This document shows, in pieces, positions 55,001 to 62,899 of a DNA stretch of 64,000 nucleotides. Source of the stretch: Brevibacterium antiquum. GTDB lineage: Bacteria; Actinomycetota; Actinomycetes; Actinomycetales; Brevibacteriaceae. The stretch lies in the NCBI RefSeq assembly GCF_016107655.1, contig NZ_JABASX010000003.1, positions 310,001 through 374,000 of the forward strand, given 5' to 3'. Within the stretch, counting starts at the first letter, position 1; the number at the start of each line of letters is the position of its first letter. The notes beneath the pieces were generated by a model that searched no databases, was not told the DNA's origin, and saw only the letters and a program-made list of their open reading frames with translations. A program made the position numbers and the translations under genes.

Positions 55001-55499
55001 GGCCGATGAGGATCATGAAGACAGGCACCAACGGCAGGCACAACGCAATGATGACGGCTGAGAGGACATCGGTGAAGACGATCCGTATCAGCAGCGTCAG
55101 CGGCACCACAGCTGCCGCGCTCACCGCCGGCACTACGGTCGTGAAGTAGTCGTCGAGGTCGTCGATGCCGCGTGTGACGGTGACTGCCGTGTTCATTCGC
55201 GGCTGCCCGCGCCCGGAGAGGAGTGATCGCAGGATCGAGAACCTCAGCCGCTGCTTGTTCGCAGCAGCCAGAGACGTCCCCAGACTATGATCCGTCCACA
55301 GGCTCGCACCCCGCAGAGCCGCTCCCAGGAGCCCCAGCACCGCCCAGACTGCGACGGGGCCTGACCCGATGATCGATCGCACCAGAGCCTCGGCGATGAG
55401 CACGATGCCCACGGCCCGAGCCAGGGCGCTGAACAGGGAGAGGCAGAATCCGCGCTGACCGCCCGGCAGGTCGAGCAGAATCCGCAGTGGGGACTTCAT
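52050..55499 (-). CDS. cydD: Fused CydDC heterodimer-type ABC transporter (thiol exporter for cytochrome bd assembly)
   Basis: 1149 aa holding both halves. CydD part: six membrane helices, then an NBD with GASGAGKST, signature LSPGQLRRLA (usual LSGGQ changed) and LVLDEPTAHLDDD, to about residue 540. A Pro/Ala linker contains a short repeat (PADPVMPADP). CydC part: helices, then NBD with GESGTGKTT, canonical ISGGQRQRLAVART and LVLDEPTAHLDDE. CydDC exports glutathione/cysteine or binds heme and is needed for bd oxidase assembly. Streptomyces has a similar fusion. The start at 55499 overlaps the cydB stop as ATGA; the frame upstream is inside cydB. It is third in cydA-cydB-cydDC. Confidence 0.94.
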   Translation of the reverse strand: MKSPLRILLDLPGGQRGFCLSLFSALARAVGIVLIAEALVRSIIGSGPVAVWAVLGLLGAALRGASLWTDHSLGTSLAAANKQRLRFSILRSLLSGRGQPRMNTAVTVTRGIDDLDDYFTTVVPAVSAAAVVPLTLLIRIVFTDVLSAVIIALCLPLVPVFMILIGRFTQASTAASTTALERLSDHLAELAEGLPVLIGLGRSRDHARTLRALGEKYHSANLATLRIAFLSSLALELIATISVALVAVVIGLRLVSGTMDLSSGLFVLLLAPECFTPLRELGAGYHASENGREAQDRAHALIASTDSAMPEGLDGDDTSGGSAADFTAAGVRAASDGATGARHRVIYPNGTTIEWNGDFPATPGITAVRGASGAGKSTILAALAGHLPAQARTTMRPRRVAFVPQAPRIFGATIGAELEVYGLPPSQQATALRGARLPEDPTLSTSALSPGQLRRLAFVRVLHLVDGDAETLVLDEPTAHLDDDNAQIIIDMIAEAAARVRVILASHDDRVVALAEGEITPRKPSLGTSAATSAQTRAQETDPAVRTASTRLTEPAMPADPVMPADPAAAGRTQSAEAAETVGEDHGWAQGSRRATLRRRWSLLRSSMPLFTPNMIIALLASCASSLAAIALTAVSAWLIVEASYQPPIMILMVAIVGVRFFGLSRSVLLYLSRLKLHSAIFASLGRLRSRLWEHFEAVGMGDRKLLTSDAALRTMVSDADDVRDLIPRTLFPPVASSLVFLAVLIAAWALDPATLPVFLALGALNLVVVPAAVIWSESGLAGRVRMLRSRILSVLVRALNAKTDLRTNRADATVLTVLAREEQELQRVQRRSSHRFGIAQLWLQLSTVGAAVLIAMSSSAPTEIRAVVVLIALGSADLFSQSLLAYRALPTLGAVLDRIPALSPAQSSPLTRNHRGQACDANAFTVLELEDMSVGWDDGPVVDDVDLRAQKGRWTVLHGESGTGKTTTLSVLLRFLDPWSGSYRAEDDAGHETDVLSLAPEDLAGRIAWCPQEAHVFRSTVRGNLAIARRDTPSSEEMFAALTSAGLGEWADPAGLDLWVGDHGAQISGGQRQRLAVARTLLSGAEVLVLDEPTAHLDDEMAHRLVSDLRESLDSHAVVMVTHDRSLIAEGDRLVELGSELSRASSRT

Positions 55500-56518
55500 G
55501 ACCTGATCGCCACCGGCACACGGTGCGCTTCGGGGATGTGGGTCTCGGCGATACGGCCCAGGAACATGCGATAGCTGAAGATCTGGTAGCCGATGATGAT
55601 CGGCAGGCAGATCACGGTCACGACCAGCATCACCGTGAGCGTGTAGTCCGATGACGACGCCGAGGCGATTGTCAGCGACCTCGCCGAGTCCAGTGTTGAG
55701 GGCAGCACGTTGGGATAGACCCCGGCGAACACAGCGAAGAGTCCGAACACGAGGTAGAGCCCGTGCAGAGTGAAGGCCGCCTTCTCCGCCCCGGACCGCA
55801 CAGCGAAGTACGCCGCTCCCAGCGCGATCACCGCTGCGATGACCACAGCAATGAGCCATGGGCGCTGGGTGATCGAGAGACCGAACCAGATGAGGAAGCC
55901 GATTGAGCACGGCAGCAGCATCCTCCGCGCCCACCGCTGAGCCTTGTCTCGGATCTCGCCCTGCGTCTTCAGACCCAGGAAGATGAGGCCGTGGACGAGG
56001 GCGAAGCCGACACCGCCCACACCGCCGAAGACTGCGGGCCACCCCATCCAGGCGAATGCCCCGCCGACGATGTCACCGTTGTCATTGAGCGGCAGCCCGC
56101 TGGAGGTGATGGCGAGCATGGCACCGATGAAGAACGCGATTCCAGCCGATCCCAGTGCCATCGCCCAGGTCCAGAAGGACTTCCATGCCTGACTGTGTCC
56201 CTTGCCGCGATATTCGATGGCGACTGCGCGGAAGATCAGTGCCAGCAGGCACAGCGTCAGCGGTATGTAGAGGGCGCTGAACAGGGAGGCATACCAATGG
56301 GGGAAGGCTGCGAACGTGGCCCCGGCCGCAGTGATCAGCCACACTTCGTTGCCATCCCATGTCGGCCCGATCGTGTTGAGCAGCACCCGCTTCTGCCGTT
56401 CGGTACGGCTCAGCACCGGCATCAGCATGCCGACGCCGAGGTCGAAGCCGTCGAGGAACAGGTACCCCGTCCACAGGACGATGATGAGGACGAACCAGAT
56501 CGTTGCGAGAATTTCCAT
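55496..56518 (-). CDS. cydB: Cytochrome bd ubiquinol/menaquinol oxidase subunit II
   Basis: 340 aa integral membrane protein with nine hydrophobic helices. It begins IWFVLIIVLWTGYLFLDGFD-LGVGML, the typical CydB start with the conserved Asp/Gly-rich region, followed by NTIGPTWDGNEVWLITAAGA. It partners CydA in the high-affinity terminal oxidase that reduces oxygen without proton pumping. The start lies 12 bases after cydA, and it overlaps cydDC by ATGA. Confidence 0.96.
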   Translation of the reverse strand: MEILATIWFVLIIVLWTGYLFLDGFDLGVGMLMPVLSRTERQKRVLLNTIGPTWDGNEVWLITAAGATFAAFPHWYASLFSALYIPLTLCLLALIFRAVAIEYRGKGHSQAWKSFWTWAMALGSAGIAFFIGAMLAITSSGLPLNDNGDIVGGAFAWMGWPAVFGGVGGVGFALVHGLIFLGLKTQGEIRDKAQRWARRMLLPCSIGFLIWFGLSITQRPWLIAVVIAAVIALGAAYFAVRSGAEKAAFTLHGLYLVFGLFAVFAGVYPNVLPSTLDSARSLTIASASSSDYTLTVMLVVTVICLPIIIGYQIFSYRMFLGRIAETHIPEAHRVPVAIRS

Positions 56519-56530
56519 CGTGTCTTCTCC

Positions 56531-58102
56531 TCAGTACGCGAACGACAGGACGTCGTCTTCGTCGTTCGTGATCCGCGGGGTGTGGTTGGTCTTCGCAACC
56601 TCTGGCATCGCCGAGGCGACCCCTCCCCTGATGTAGACGATGAGCAGCCGCAGTTCGACGACCATGAGAATGCCGTAGACGAGGCTGAGGCTGATCAAGG
56701 AGAACAGCAGCATCGCCGGCGTGAGCTCGGGCGACAGCGCTGCCTGGGTGAACATGTACACAGCGTCTTGTCGTGCGGGATTCGGCGCGACCACGAACGG
56801 CTGACGTCCCATCTCCGTGAAGATCCAGCCGGCGGAGTTCGCGATGAAGGGAGCTGTGATGGACAGGAGCGCCCCGCGCATCAGCCAGGCCGAGGCGGGG
56901 ACGGTGCCCTTGCGCGTCAGCCACAGCGCCAGAGCGCTGACTCCAGCTGCGATCATGCCGAAGCCGATCATGAGTCGAAAGCCCCAGTAGGTGACGATCA
57001 TGATGGGCTGGTAGTCGATCTTCTCACCGGAGTGCTGGCCGTAGAGTTCATTCTCGGGCAGATGGGTGCCGTACTTCTCCTGATAGTCAGGAAGCAGAGT
57101 CGTCACACCGTGGACCGGGGTGTTGAAGTCTCCGTTGGCGAGGAAGGACAACAGACCGGGGATCTCGAACACGTTCTCAACGCCATCACAGTCGTTCGAA
57201 GAGGGGTCTCCGATCGTGAGCACCGAGAATTCTGTTCCATCGTGGCAGGCGGCCTCGGCCGAGGCCATCTTCATGGGCTGCTGATCGAACATGAGCTTCG
57301 ACTGGATGTCGCCGGTGATCGCCACACCGGCGAAGGCGATGATGCCGACGACCGCGCCGATCCGCAGAGAACGGATCCAGACCTGGTGGTCGATGGCATC
57401 CCGTCCGGGCACATCGGGCGCGGAGCCGACGACGACCTTTCCGTCGGGCCCGATGGTGTCAATGCCGTCCTTGCGCCGGCGGTACAGGTGATACCAGGAG
57501 ATTCCGAGCAGGAAGCTGCCACCGACAGCCACTGCCCCGCACAGCGCGTGCGTATAGGCGGCGATCGCCGTGTTGTTCGTCAGCACCGCCCAGACATCGG
57601 TCATCACCGGTCTGCCGTCGACCATCTCGACGCCGACCGGATGCTGCATCCACGAGTTCGCGACGATGATGAAGTAGGCGGAGATCCATGACCCGATGAC
57701 CGCGCACCAGAGGCTGCCCAAATGGACAGCACGAGGGAGTCTGCCCCAGCCGAAGATCCAGAGTCCGAGGAACGTCGACTCCAGGAAGAACGCGAGCAGC
57801 GCCTCCAGCGCCAGCGGCGCACCGAAGACGTCCCCGACGAAACGGGAATACTCACTCCACGCCATACCGAACTGGAACTCTTGGACCAAGCCGGTCGCCA
57901 CTCCCATGATGAAGTTGATGAGGAAGAGCTTCCCGAAGAACTTGGTGCTGCGCAGGTACATCTCATTGCCCGTGCGGTGGTACATGGTCTGCAGAATCGC
58001 GACCAGCATGCCAAGGCCGAGAGTGAGTGGGACCATCCAGAAGTGATAGACGGTGGTGATGCCGAATTGCCAGCGCCCGATGAGAACCGGATCCAGGTCC
58101 AT
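56531..58102 (-). CDS. cydA: Cytochrome bd oxidase subunit I
   Basis: 523 aa, carries hemes b558, b595 and d and the quinol site. N-terminal WQFGITTVYHFWMVPLTLG has the heme ligand His20. A second His ligand lies in AAYTHALCGAVAVGG, and the GRQP motif in GWIFTEMGRQPFVV. The Q-loop is short, as in most Gram-positives. GGAG is five bases from the ATG at 58102; the frame to 58171 crosses the operators. It is first gene of cydA-cydB-cydDC. Two abutting BlaI-type palindromes lie 28-61 bases upstream. Confidence 0.97.
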   Translation of the reverse strand: MDLDPVLIGRWQFGITTVYHFWMVPLTLGLGMLVAILQTMYHRTGNEMYLRSTKFFGKLFLINFIMGVATGLVQEFQFGMAWSEYSRFVGDVFGAPLALEALLAFFLESTFLGLWIFGWGRLPRAVHLGSLWCAVIGSWISAYFIIVANSWMQHPVGVEMVDGRPVMTDVWAVLTNNTAIAAYTHALCGAVAVGGSFLLGISWYHLYRRRKDGIDTIGPDGKVVVGSAPDVPGRDAIDHQVWIRSLRIGAVVGIIAFAGVAITGDIQSKLMFDQQPMKMASAEAACHDGTEFSVLTIGDPSSNDCDGVENVFEIPGLLSFLANGDFNTPVHGVTTLLPDYQEKYGTHLPENELYGQHSGEKIDYQPIMIVTYWGFRLMIGFGMIAAGVSALALWLTRKGTVPASAWLMRGALLSITAPFIANSAGWIFTEMGRQPFVVAPNPARQDAVYMFTQAALSPELTPAMLLFSLISLSLVYGILMVVELRLLIVYIRGGVASAMPEVAKTNHTPRITNDEDDVLSFAY

Positions 58103-58129
58103 GGGTACTCCGTTCGTGGAAGACCAAAT

Positions 58130-58163
58130 TTCTACAACACGTAGAATTCTACAACGCGTAGAA
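58130..58163. promoter_or_regulatory. Two abutting BlaI-type palindromes upstream of cydA
   Basis: TTCTACAACACGTAGAA (58130-58146) is followed without a gap by TTCTACAACGCGTAGAA (58147-58163). Each has perfect 6-bp arms TTCTAC/GTAGAA around five bases. On the minus strand a TAGAAT -10-like hexamer lies within the pair and TTGATA/TTGCCT just upstream, so bound repressor dimers would block the cydA promoter. Confidence 0.75.
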
Positions 58164-58328
58164 GATATCAAGGCAATATTCTGCCATCCAAGATCTGCCG
58201 TCCCAGAACGCGCGCCATTGCCCGTTTGCGCTCACCCTACTCCGCCGAGGTGTGCACACGACCCCGATTCGACCGATGAGCGCACCAGCAGCGGCGACGA
58301 AGCGAATTACGGTCGATCTCACATGGAA

Positions 58329-58345
58329 TTCGACAGCTTGTAGAG
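58329..58345. promoter_or_regulatory. BlaI-type operator upstream of the blaI-like gene
   Basis: TTCGACAGCTTGTAGAG has an ACA-GCT-TGT core. Each arm differs by one base from the cydA consensus arm TTCTACA. It is 50 bases before the GTG start, a suitable place for autorepression. Confidence 0.6.
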
Positions 58346-58394
58346 TTAGACTGAACTGGCAACACGAACCATCACCTCGAAGGACAAGGACACC

Positions 58395-58757
58395 GTGGGA
58401 ACACTGGGCGAACTCGAACGCAGCGTCATGGACGCCATCTGGGTACATGATGATGGGTTGAGCGCGGCCGAACTCCGCGACGTGCTGGCAGCACGCGATC
58501 TGGCGCTGACCACCGTCCACACAGTCCTCACCCGGCTGGAGAAGAAGGGGTTCGTCACTCGCGACCGCAGCATCCGTCCGCATCGATACCTCGCGGTTTC
58601 GACGCGGGAAGACCATGTTGCAGAACTGATGACCGAAGTCCTGTCACAGGCCCCGGATCGCCAGGCCGTTCTTGCCCGATTCCTCGGCACCGTCTCGGAG
58701 GCTGACACGAAGGCTCTGCGTAACATGCTGGGACGCAATCACTCGACCAACTCCTGA
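58395..58757 (+). CDS. blaI: BlaI/MecI/CopY-family transcriptional repressor
   Basis: 120 aa winged-helix repressor of the penicillinase-repressor family. It begins GTLGELERSVMDAIWVHDDG, with recognition helix LALTTVHTVLTRLEKKGFVT and wing RPHRYLAV, then a dimerisation tail (about 80-120). The GTG start has AAGGA upstream. It is followed 18 bases later by an M56 membrane protease, the blaI-blaR-like arrangement of M. tuberculosis Rv1846c-Rv1845c. In that species BlaI also binds at the ATP synthase operon. Here the neighbouring divergent genes encode cytochrome bd, and three loci carry matching operators. Confidence 0.9.
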   Translation: MGTLGELERSVMDAIWVHDDGLSAAELRDVLAARDLALTTVHTVLTRLEKKGFVTRDRSIRPHRYLAVSTREDHVAELMTEVLSQAPDRQAVLARFLGTVSEADTKALRNMLGRNHSTNS

Positions 58758-58775
58758 CGCAGGTCGTTCCCGAGC

Positions 58776-59669
58776 ATGAGCGTCGTGGGATCCGTCCTCG
58801 CGGTACTTGCATTCCTCTTAGCGTGGCCGGTTCCAGCCGCGCTCTCCCGTTTTCGGGGAGACCCCATCTCGCAGGTCATTCTGTGGCAGGCCGTCGGTCT
58901 CTCCGGTGGTCTCTCACTTATCGGCACAGCCCTGGCTTTTGCCGTTGCTCCGGCCTCGAACAGTCTGCCTGAGGGACTCTGGCAGCTCGCCAGAGGACAG
59001 TCGCACGCTCACCTCACCGTCTTCGCTTGGATCTTCCTCATCATCGCAGTGGCACTCATCGCCCGACTGCTGGGGTGTCTTGCCCTGACGTTCTACTCCG
59101 CGCGCAGAACTCGCATTCGCCATGATGAGATTCTTCATCTCCTCAGCGAACCATCCGCGACCTACCCTGATACGCGCATCATCACGACCGACGAAGCCGT
59201 GGCCTACTGCCTGCCCCAGGGGCCGCGCAAAGGAACTGCGGTGCTCTCAACCGGACTGCTCGAAGTCCTCGGCGAGGACGAGCGCACAGCCGTCATCGCA
59301 CATGAGAGAGCCCATCTGGACTTCCGCCACGACGTGCTGGTGATTCCCTTCGCCGCGTGGCACCGTGCCCTGCCGTTCTTCTCGGCTACAGCGATCGGCC
59401 TCAACTCAGTCAATGGTCTGATTGAGCTCATGGCCGATGACCAGGCTCGCGAGCACGTCGACCCGGCGATTCTGGCGAAGGCAGTGCGGGAAGCGGCGGG
59501 CATCAGCCCAGAGCATCGCAGCGATCTCTCGGCTCAGCGCGTCGACCGTCTGTCCCGGCCTCTGGATCCTGCACGGGTACCGGTGCGTGTGACGTCGACG
59601 CTAGTGGCACTGGGTCTTCTGCTGGTCCCGAGCCTGTTGCTCTTCGCCCCCGTCGCTTCCGGATTCTGA
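58776..59669 (+). CDS. M56-family membrane metalloprotease (BlaR1-like without sensor domain)
   Basis: 297 aa. About four membrane helices flank a cytosolic zinc-protease domain with VIAHERAHLDFRHD (H176-E177-x-x-H180), and a downstream acidic ligand is probable in LIELMADDQAREH. BlaR1 proteins cleave or release BlaI after sensing beta-lactams through a C-terminal penicillin-binding domain. This protein ends right after its last helix and lacks that domain, as does M. tuberculosis Rv1845c. The inducing signal is thus unknown. Convergent with parE (19 bases between them). Confidence 0.88.
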   Translation: MSVVGSVLAVLAFLLAWPVPAALSRFRGDPISQVILWQAVGLSGGLSLIGTALAFAVAPASNSLPEGLWQLARGQSHAHLTVFAWIFLIIAVALIARLLGCLALTFYSARRTRIRHDEILHLLSEPSATYPDTRIITTDEAVAYCLPQGPRKGTAVLSTGLLEVLGEDERTAVIAHERAHLDFRHDVLVIPFAAWHRALPFFSATAIGLNSVNGLIELMADDQAREHVDPAILAKAVREAAGISPEHRSDLSAQRVDRLSRPLDPARVPVRVTSTLVALGLLLVPSLLLFAPVASGF

Positions 59670-59688
59670 CCCCTCGCCTCGCCCCGGC

Positions 59689-61800
59689 TCAGCTGTCGAT
59701 GCGTTCAGCGTCGAGAACGGCGGCTCCCGAGACGATGAACTCTTTTCGCGGCCCGACAGAGGAACCCATCAGAAGTTCGAAGGTGTTCTCTGCTGCCTCG
59801 GCGTCGGCCATGGTCACACGGCGCAGTGTGCGCATGCTCGGATCCATCGTCGTCTCCGCCAACTGGTCGGCGTCCATCTCGCCCAGCCCCTTGTAGCGCT
59901 GGATGGGTTCCTTGTATGTCTTCTTCGACTTCTCCAGCTTCTTCAGCAGAGCGTGGAGTTCGGCCTCGCTGTAGGTGTAGACGACGTCGTTGGGCGTGCC
60001 GCGTTTCGTGACCACCTCCACACGGTGCAGGGGCGGCACGGCTGCGAACACTCGTCCCTGTTCGACCAGTGGCTTCATATAGCGGAAGAACAGGGTCAGC
60101 AGCAGGGTCCGGATGTGAGCGCCGTCGACGTCGGCGTCGGTCATGATGATGACACGTCCGTAGCGGGCCGCATCAATGTCGAAGCTGCGGCCGGATCCGG
60201 CCCCGATGACCTGGATCAGTGCAGCACATTCGACGTTGGCCAACATGTCCGACAACGATGCCTTCTGCACGTTGAGGATCTTGCCGCGGATGGGAAACAG
60301 TGCCTGGTGGTCGGAGTTGCGAGCGGCTTTCGCAGTTCCCATCGCGGAGTCGCCCTCGACGATGAACAGCTCTGTGTTCTCCACTCCGTTGTCACGGCAG
60401 TCGTAGAGTTTGGCTGGCAGGGAGGATGCCTCGAGCGCGGTTTTGCGCCGCTGGTTCTCTTTGTGGGTGCGGGCCGAGATGCGTGATTTGAGCTCCGCGA
60501 CGACCTTCTCCATGAGGACTGCAGCCTGCTGCTTCTCTGCGCGTTTGGTCGAGGACAGGATGTCACCCAGCTGCTTTTCGACCGTCTTCGCCACGATCTG
60601 CCTGACAGCGGCCGTACCAAGGACTTCCTTGGTCTGCCCCTCGAACTGCGGCTCGGCCAGCTGCACCGTGACCACCGCGGTCAGGCCGGCCAGCACGTCG
60701 TCCTTCTCGAGCTTGTCCTTGCCCAGCTTGAGCTTGCGGGCGTTGGCTTCGACAGCCTTGCGCATGGCTTTGAGGCTGGCCTGTTCGAAACCTGCCAGGT
60801 GGGTTCCGCCGTGCGGAGTGGACACGACGTTGACGAAGGACTTGACCTTCGTGTCGTAGCCGGTCCCCCACCTCAGGGCGATATCGACGCCGACTTCGCG
60901 CTCGACCTCTTTCGAGACCAGGTGACCCGAGGAGTCGAGCACTGGGACGGTCTCGCTGAATTTTCCGGTGTCCTGCAGACGCCAGGTGTCCGTCATCGGA
61001 GGGTCGATCGACAGATGGTCGACGAATTCGGTGATGCCGCCGTCGAAGCGGAAGACCTCGAGGCGTTCGGCGATGACTTCGCCGGTCTCGTCGCGGGCGA
61101 CTCCACGGCGGTCTTCGATCCGCAGTTCGAGCCCGGGGACGAGGAATGCCGTCTGGCGTGCACGCTCAACGAGGTGCTGGTAGTCGAATTGGGCCTTGGA
61201 CAGGAAGATCTGCGGGTCAGCCCAGTACTGGACTCGGGTACCCGTGACTCCCTTCTTCGCCTTGCGGACGACATCGAGTCCGGTCGGTTCCTGGAACTCC
61301 TCGAAGGGGTTGTCAGGACCGGGCTGTCCGGAGGAATCGTCGAAGCGCCCCGGCACACCTCGGTGGAAGGACATCTTGTGAACCTTCGATCCACGTGTGA
61401 CTTCGACATCGAGTCGAGCAGAGAGTGCGTTGACGACGGAGGCGCCGACGCCGTGCAGACCGCCGGACGCGGCATAGGAGCTGCCTCCGAACTTGCCTCC
61501 GGCATGGAGCTTGGTGAGAACCACCTCGACGCCGGTCAGTCCCGTCTTGGGTTCGATGTCCACGGGGATGCCTCGGCCGCTGTCCGTGACCGCCACTGAG
61601 CCGTCCGGTTCGAGTTCGATGAGGATGGACTTGCCGAAGCCGCCCAAAGCTTCGTCGACGGCATTGTCGATGATCTCCCACAGGCAGTGCATCAGCCCAC
61701 GGGAATCAGTGGTCCCGATGTACATGCCCGGACGCTTGCGAACCGCTTCGAGACCCGACAACACTGACAGATGCCTGGCGCCGTAACTTTCCTCTTCCAC
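59689..61800 (-). CDS. parE: DNA topoisomerase IV subunit B (ParE/GyrB family)
   Basis: 703 aa type II topoisomerase ATPase subunit. It has a GHKL ATPase (EIIDNAVDEA, VTDSGRGIPVDI, GGLHGVGASVVNALS), transducer domain, and TOPRIM (VEGDSAMGTAKAARN, DADVDGAHIRTLLL) with C-terminal QRYKGLGEM. The GTG start at 61800 follows GAGG. A second gyrB-like gene near sigA is usual in actinobacteria such as Streptomyces, where it is parE; its partner parC is not in the window. The true gyrB normally sits near dnaA, so ParE is preferred over GyrB. Confidence 0.88.
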   Translation of the reverse strand: MEEESYGARHLSVLSGLEAVRKRPGMYIGTTDSRGLMHCLWEIIDNAVDEALGGFGKSILIELEPDGSVAVTDSGRGIPVDIEPKTGLTGVEVVLTKLHAGGKFGGSSYAASGGLHGVGASVVNALSARLDVEVTRGSKVHKMSFHRGVPGRFDDSSGQPGPDNPFEEFQEPTGLDVVRKAKKGVTGTRVQYWADPQIFLSKAQFDYQHLVERARQTAFLVPGLELRIEDRRGVARDETGEVIAERLEVFRFDGGITEFVDHLSIDPPMTDTWRLQDTGKFSETVPVLDSSGHLVSKEVEREVGVDIALRWGTGYDTKVKSFVNVVSTPHGGTHLAGFEQASLKAMRKAVEANARKLKLGKDKLEKDDVLAGLTAVVTVQLAEPQFEGQTKEVLGTAAVRQIVAKTVEKQLGDILSSTKRAEKQQAAVLMEKVVAELKSRISARTHKENQRRKTALEASSLPAKLYDCRDNGVENTELFIVEGDSAMGTAKAARNSDHQALFPIRGKILNVQKASLSDMLANVECAALIQVIGAGSGRSFDIDAARYGRVIIMTDADVDGAHIRTLLLTLFFRYMKPLVEQGRVFAAVPPLHRVEVVTKRGTPNDVVYTYSEAELHALLKKLEKSKKTYKEPIQRYKGLGEMDADQLAETTMDPSMRTLRRVTMADAEAAENTFELLMGSSVGPRKEFIVSGAAVLDAERIDS

Positions 61801-61927
61801 ACGTTTCCTCTCGTTCGATTAAATTCTAATCCCTCAACGGGCTCTGTCTCTGCCATTGCGCGCCGTGTCTCGCGTCGATTCCGCCGAAACCACCTGTTGA
61901 CGGCATCTTTCCTGGAACAATGGCACT

Positions 61928-62752
61928 ATGTCTCCTCGTCGCAGTGCCCTGGTCCCCCTCGTGTGCGCGGTTCTCACTTTGCCGGGCCTCACCGGGTGCA
62001 ATGCGAGCCCTCCCCCGCAGCCCGCTGCGTCCACACCCGCCGAGCCCGAGGCAATGTCGAGTTCGACGAGCTCCGCCGCGCAGGATACCTCGACAACGAA
62101 CCCTGCTGTCGACCTCAGCGGCCGCACAATCGCCATCGACCCTGGCCACAACGGAGGCAACGCCTCCCACCCGAGCAAGATCTCCCGTCCGGTTCCGGAT
62201 GGACGAGGCGGGACCAAAGCCTGCAACACCACCGGAACCGCCACGGATACCGATTATCCCGAGACCGATTTCAACTGGGGCGTTGCACAGAAACTGGAGC
62301 GGGAACTCGAAGACGCGGGGGCCGAAGTGGTCATGAGTCGCGACGACAACAAGGGCGTGGGACCCTGCGTCGATGAGCGCGGCACGTTCGCCGATGACGC
62401 CGACCTCATGGTCAGCATCCACGCCAACGGAAGCGAATCGGCGACGACCAAGGGCTTTCACGTCATCGTCGCGAAACCGGGCAGCTCCGACGCCGTCGAA
62501 GACGACTCGAACCGCCTCGCCGATGCCATGAGCAAGGCAATGGCTGATCCGTTCACCCCCAACAGCGCATACGGGAAGAACGCCATCAGTCGGCGACCCG
62601 ACCTGGCAGGACTCAATAACGCCTCGGTTCCTGCTGTCATCGTCGAATGCGGTGAGATGCGCAATCCCGACGAAGCCAAGACCATGGAATCGAAGTCCGG
62701 TCAGCAGAAGTATGCCGAGGCTCTGATGCAGGGCATCGTCGACTGGTACTGA
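61928..62752 (+). CDS. N-acetylmuramoyl-L-alanine amidase (Amidase_3) lipoprotein
   Basis: 274 aa. The signal peptide ends in lipobox LTGC with Cys24, so the protein is anchored on the outer membrane face. A Ser/Thr/Pro linker runs to about residue 58. The zinc amidase domain has IAIDPGHNGGNA (first His), a Glu after TDYPETDFNWGVAQKLERE, VSIHANGSES (second His) and VIVECGEMRNPDE (catalytic Glu). It cleaves the amide bond between MurNAc and the stem peptide, for daughter-cell separation or wall turnover. It is divergent from parE and convergent with sigA. Confidence 0.92.
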   Translation: MSPRRSALVPLVCAVLTLPGLTGCNASPPPQPAASTPAEPEAMSSSTSSAAQDTSTTNPAVDLSGRTIAIDPGHNGGNASHPSKISRPVPDGRGGTKACNTTGTATDTDYPETDFNWGVAQKLERELEDAGAEVVMSRDDNKGVGPCVDERGTFADDADLMVSIHANGSESATTKGFHVIVAKPGSSDAVEDDSNRLADAMSKAMADPFTPNSAYGKNAISRRPDLAGLNNASVPAVIVECGEMRNPDEAKTMESKSGQQKYAEALMQGIVDWY

Positions 62753-62806
62753 ACGGGCAACGACCGAACCTGAACGACACCGGCTGGGCAGGTCCTGCAA
62801 CAGACA

Positions 62807-62846
62807 GATCGCCTGCGGTCGCGAGTATTCGCGTCCGCAGGCGATC
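62807..62846. terminator. Bidirectional terminator between the amidase and sigA
   Basis: GATCGCCTGCGG (62807-62818) / CCGCAGGCGATC (62835-62846), perfect 12-bp stem, with an inner CGCGA...TCGCG stem. It lies 54 bases from each gene end. Confidence 0.85.
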
Positions 62847-62899
62847 GTGGTCACCGGGCTCATGCCGTCAGGCCGCAGCCACGGCAGGAGACAGCTGTC

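Noticed and set aside
55500..56042. Extension of CydDC upstream of 55499
   Set aside because: This part overlaps cydB in another frame and reads as Arg/Pro-rich nonsense; the ATGA overlap at 55499 is the natural start.
55991..57691. 566-codon plus-strand frame opposite cydB/cydA
   Set aside because: Shadow frame rich in Asp/Gly/His with no domain; cydA and cydB are unmistakable on the other strand.
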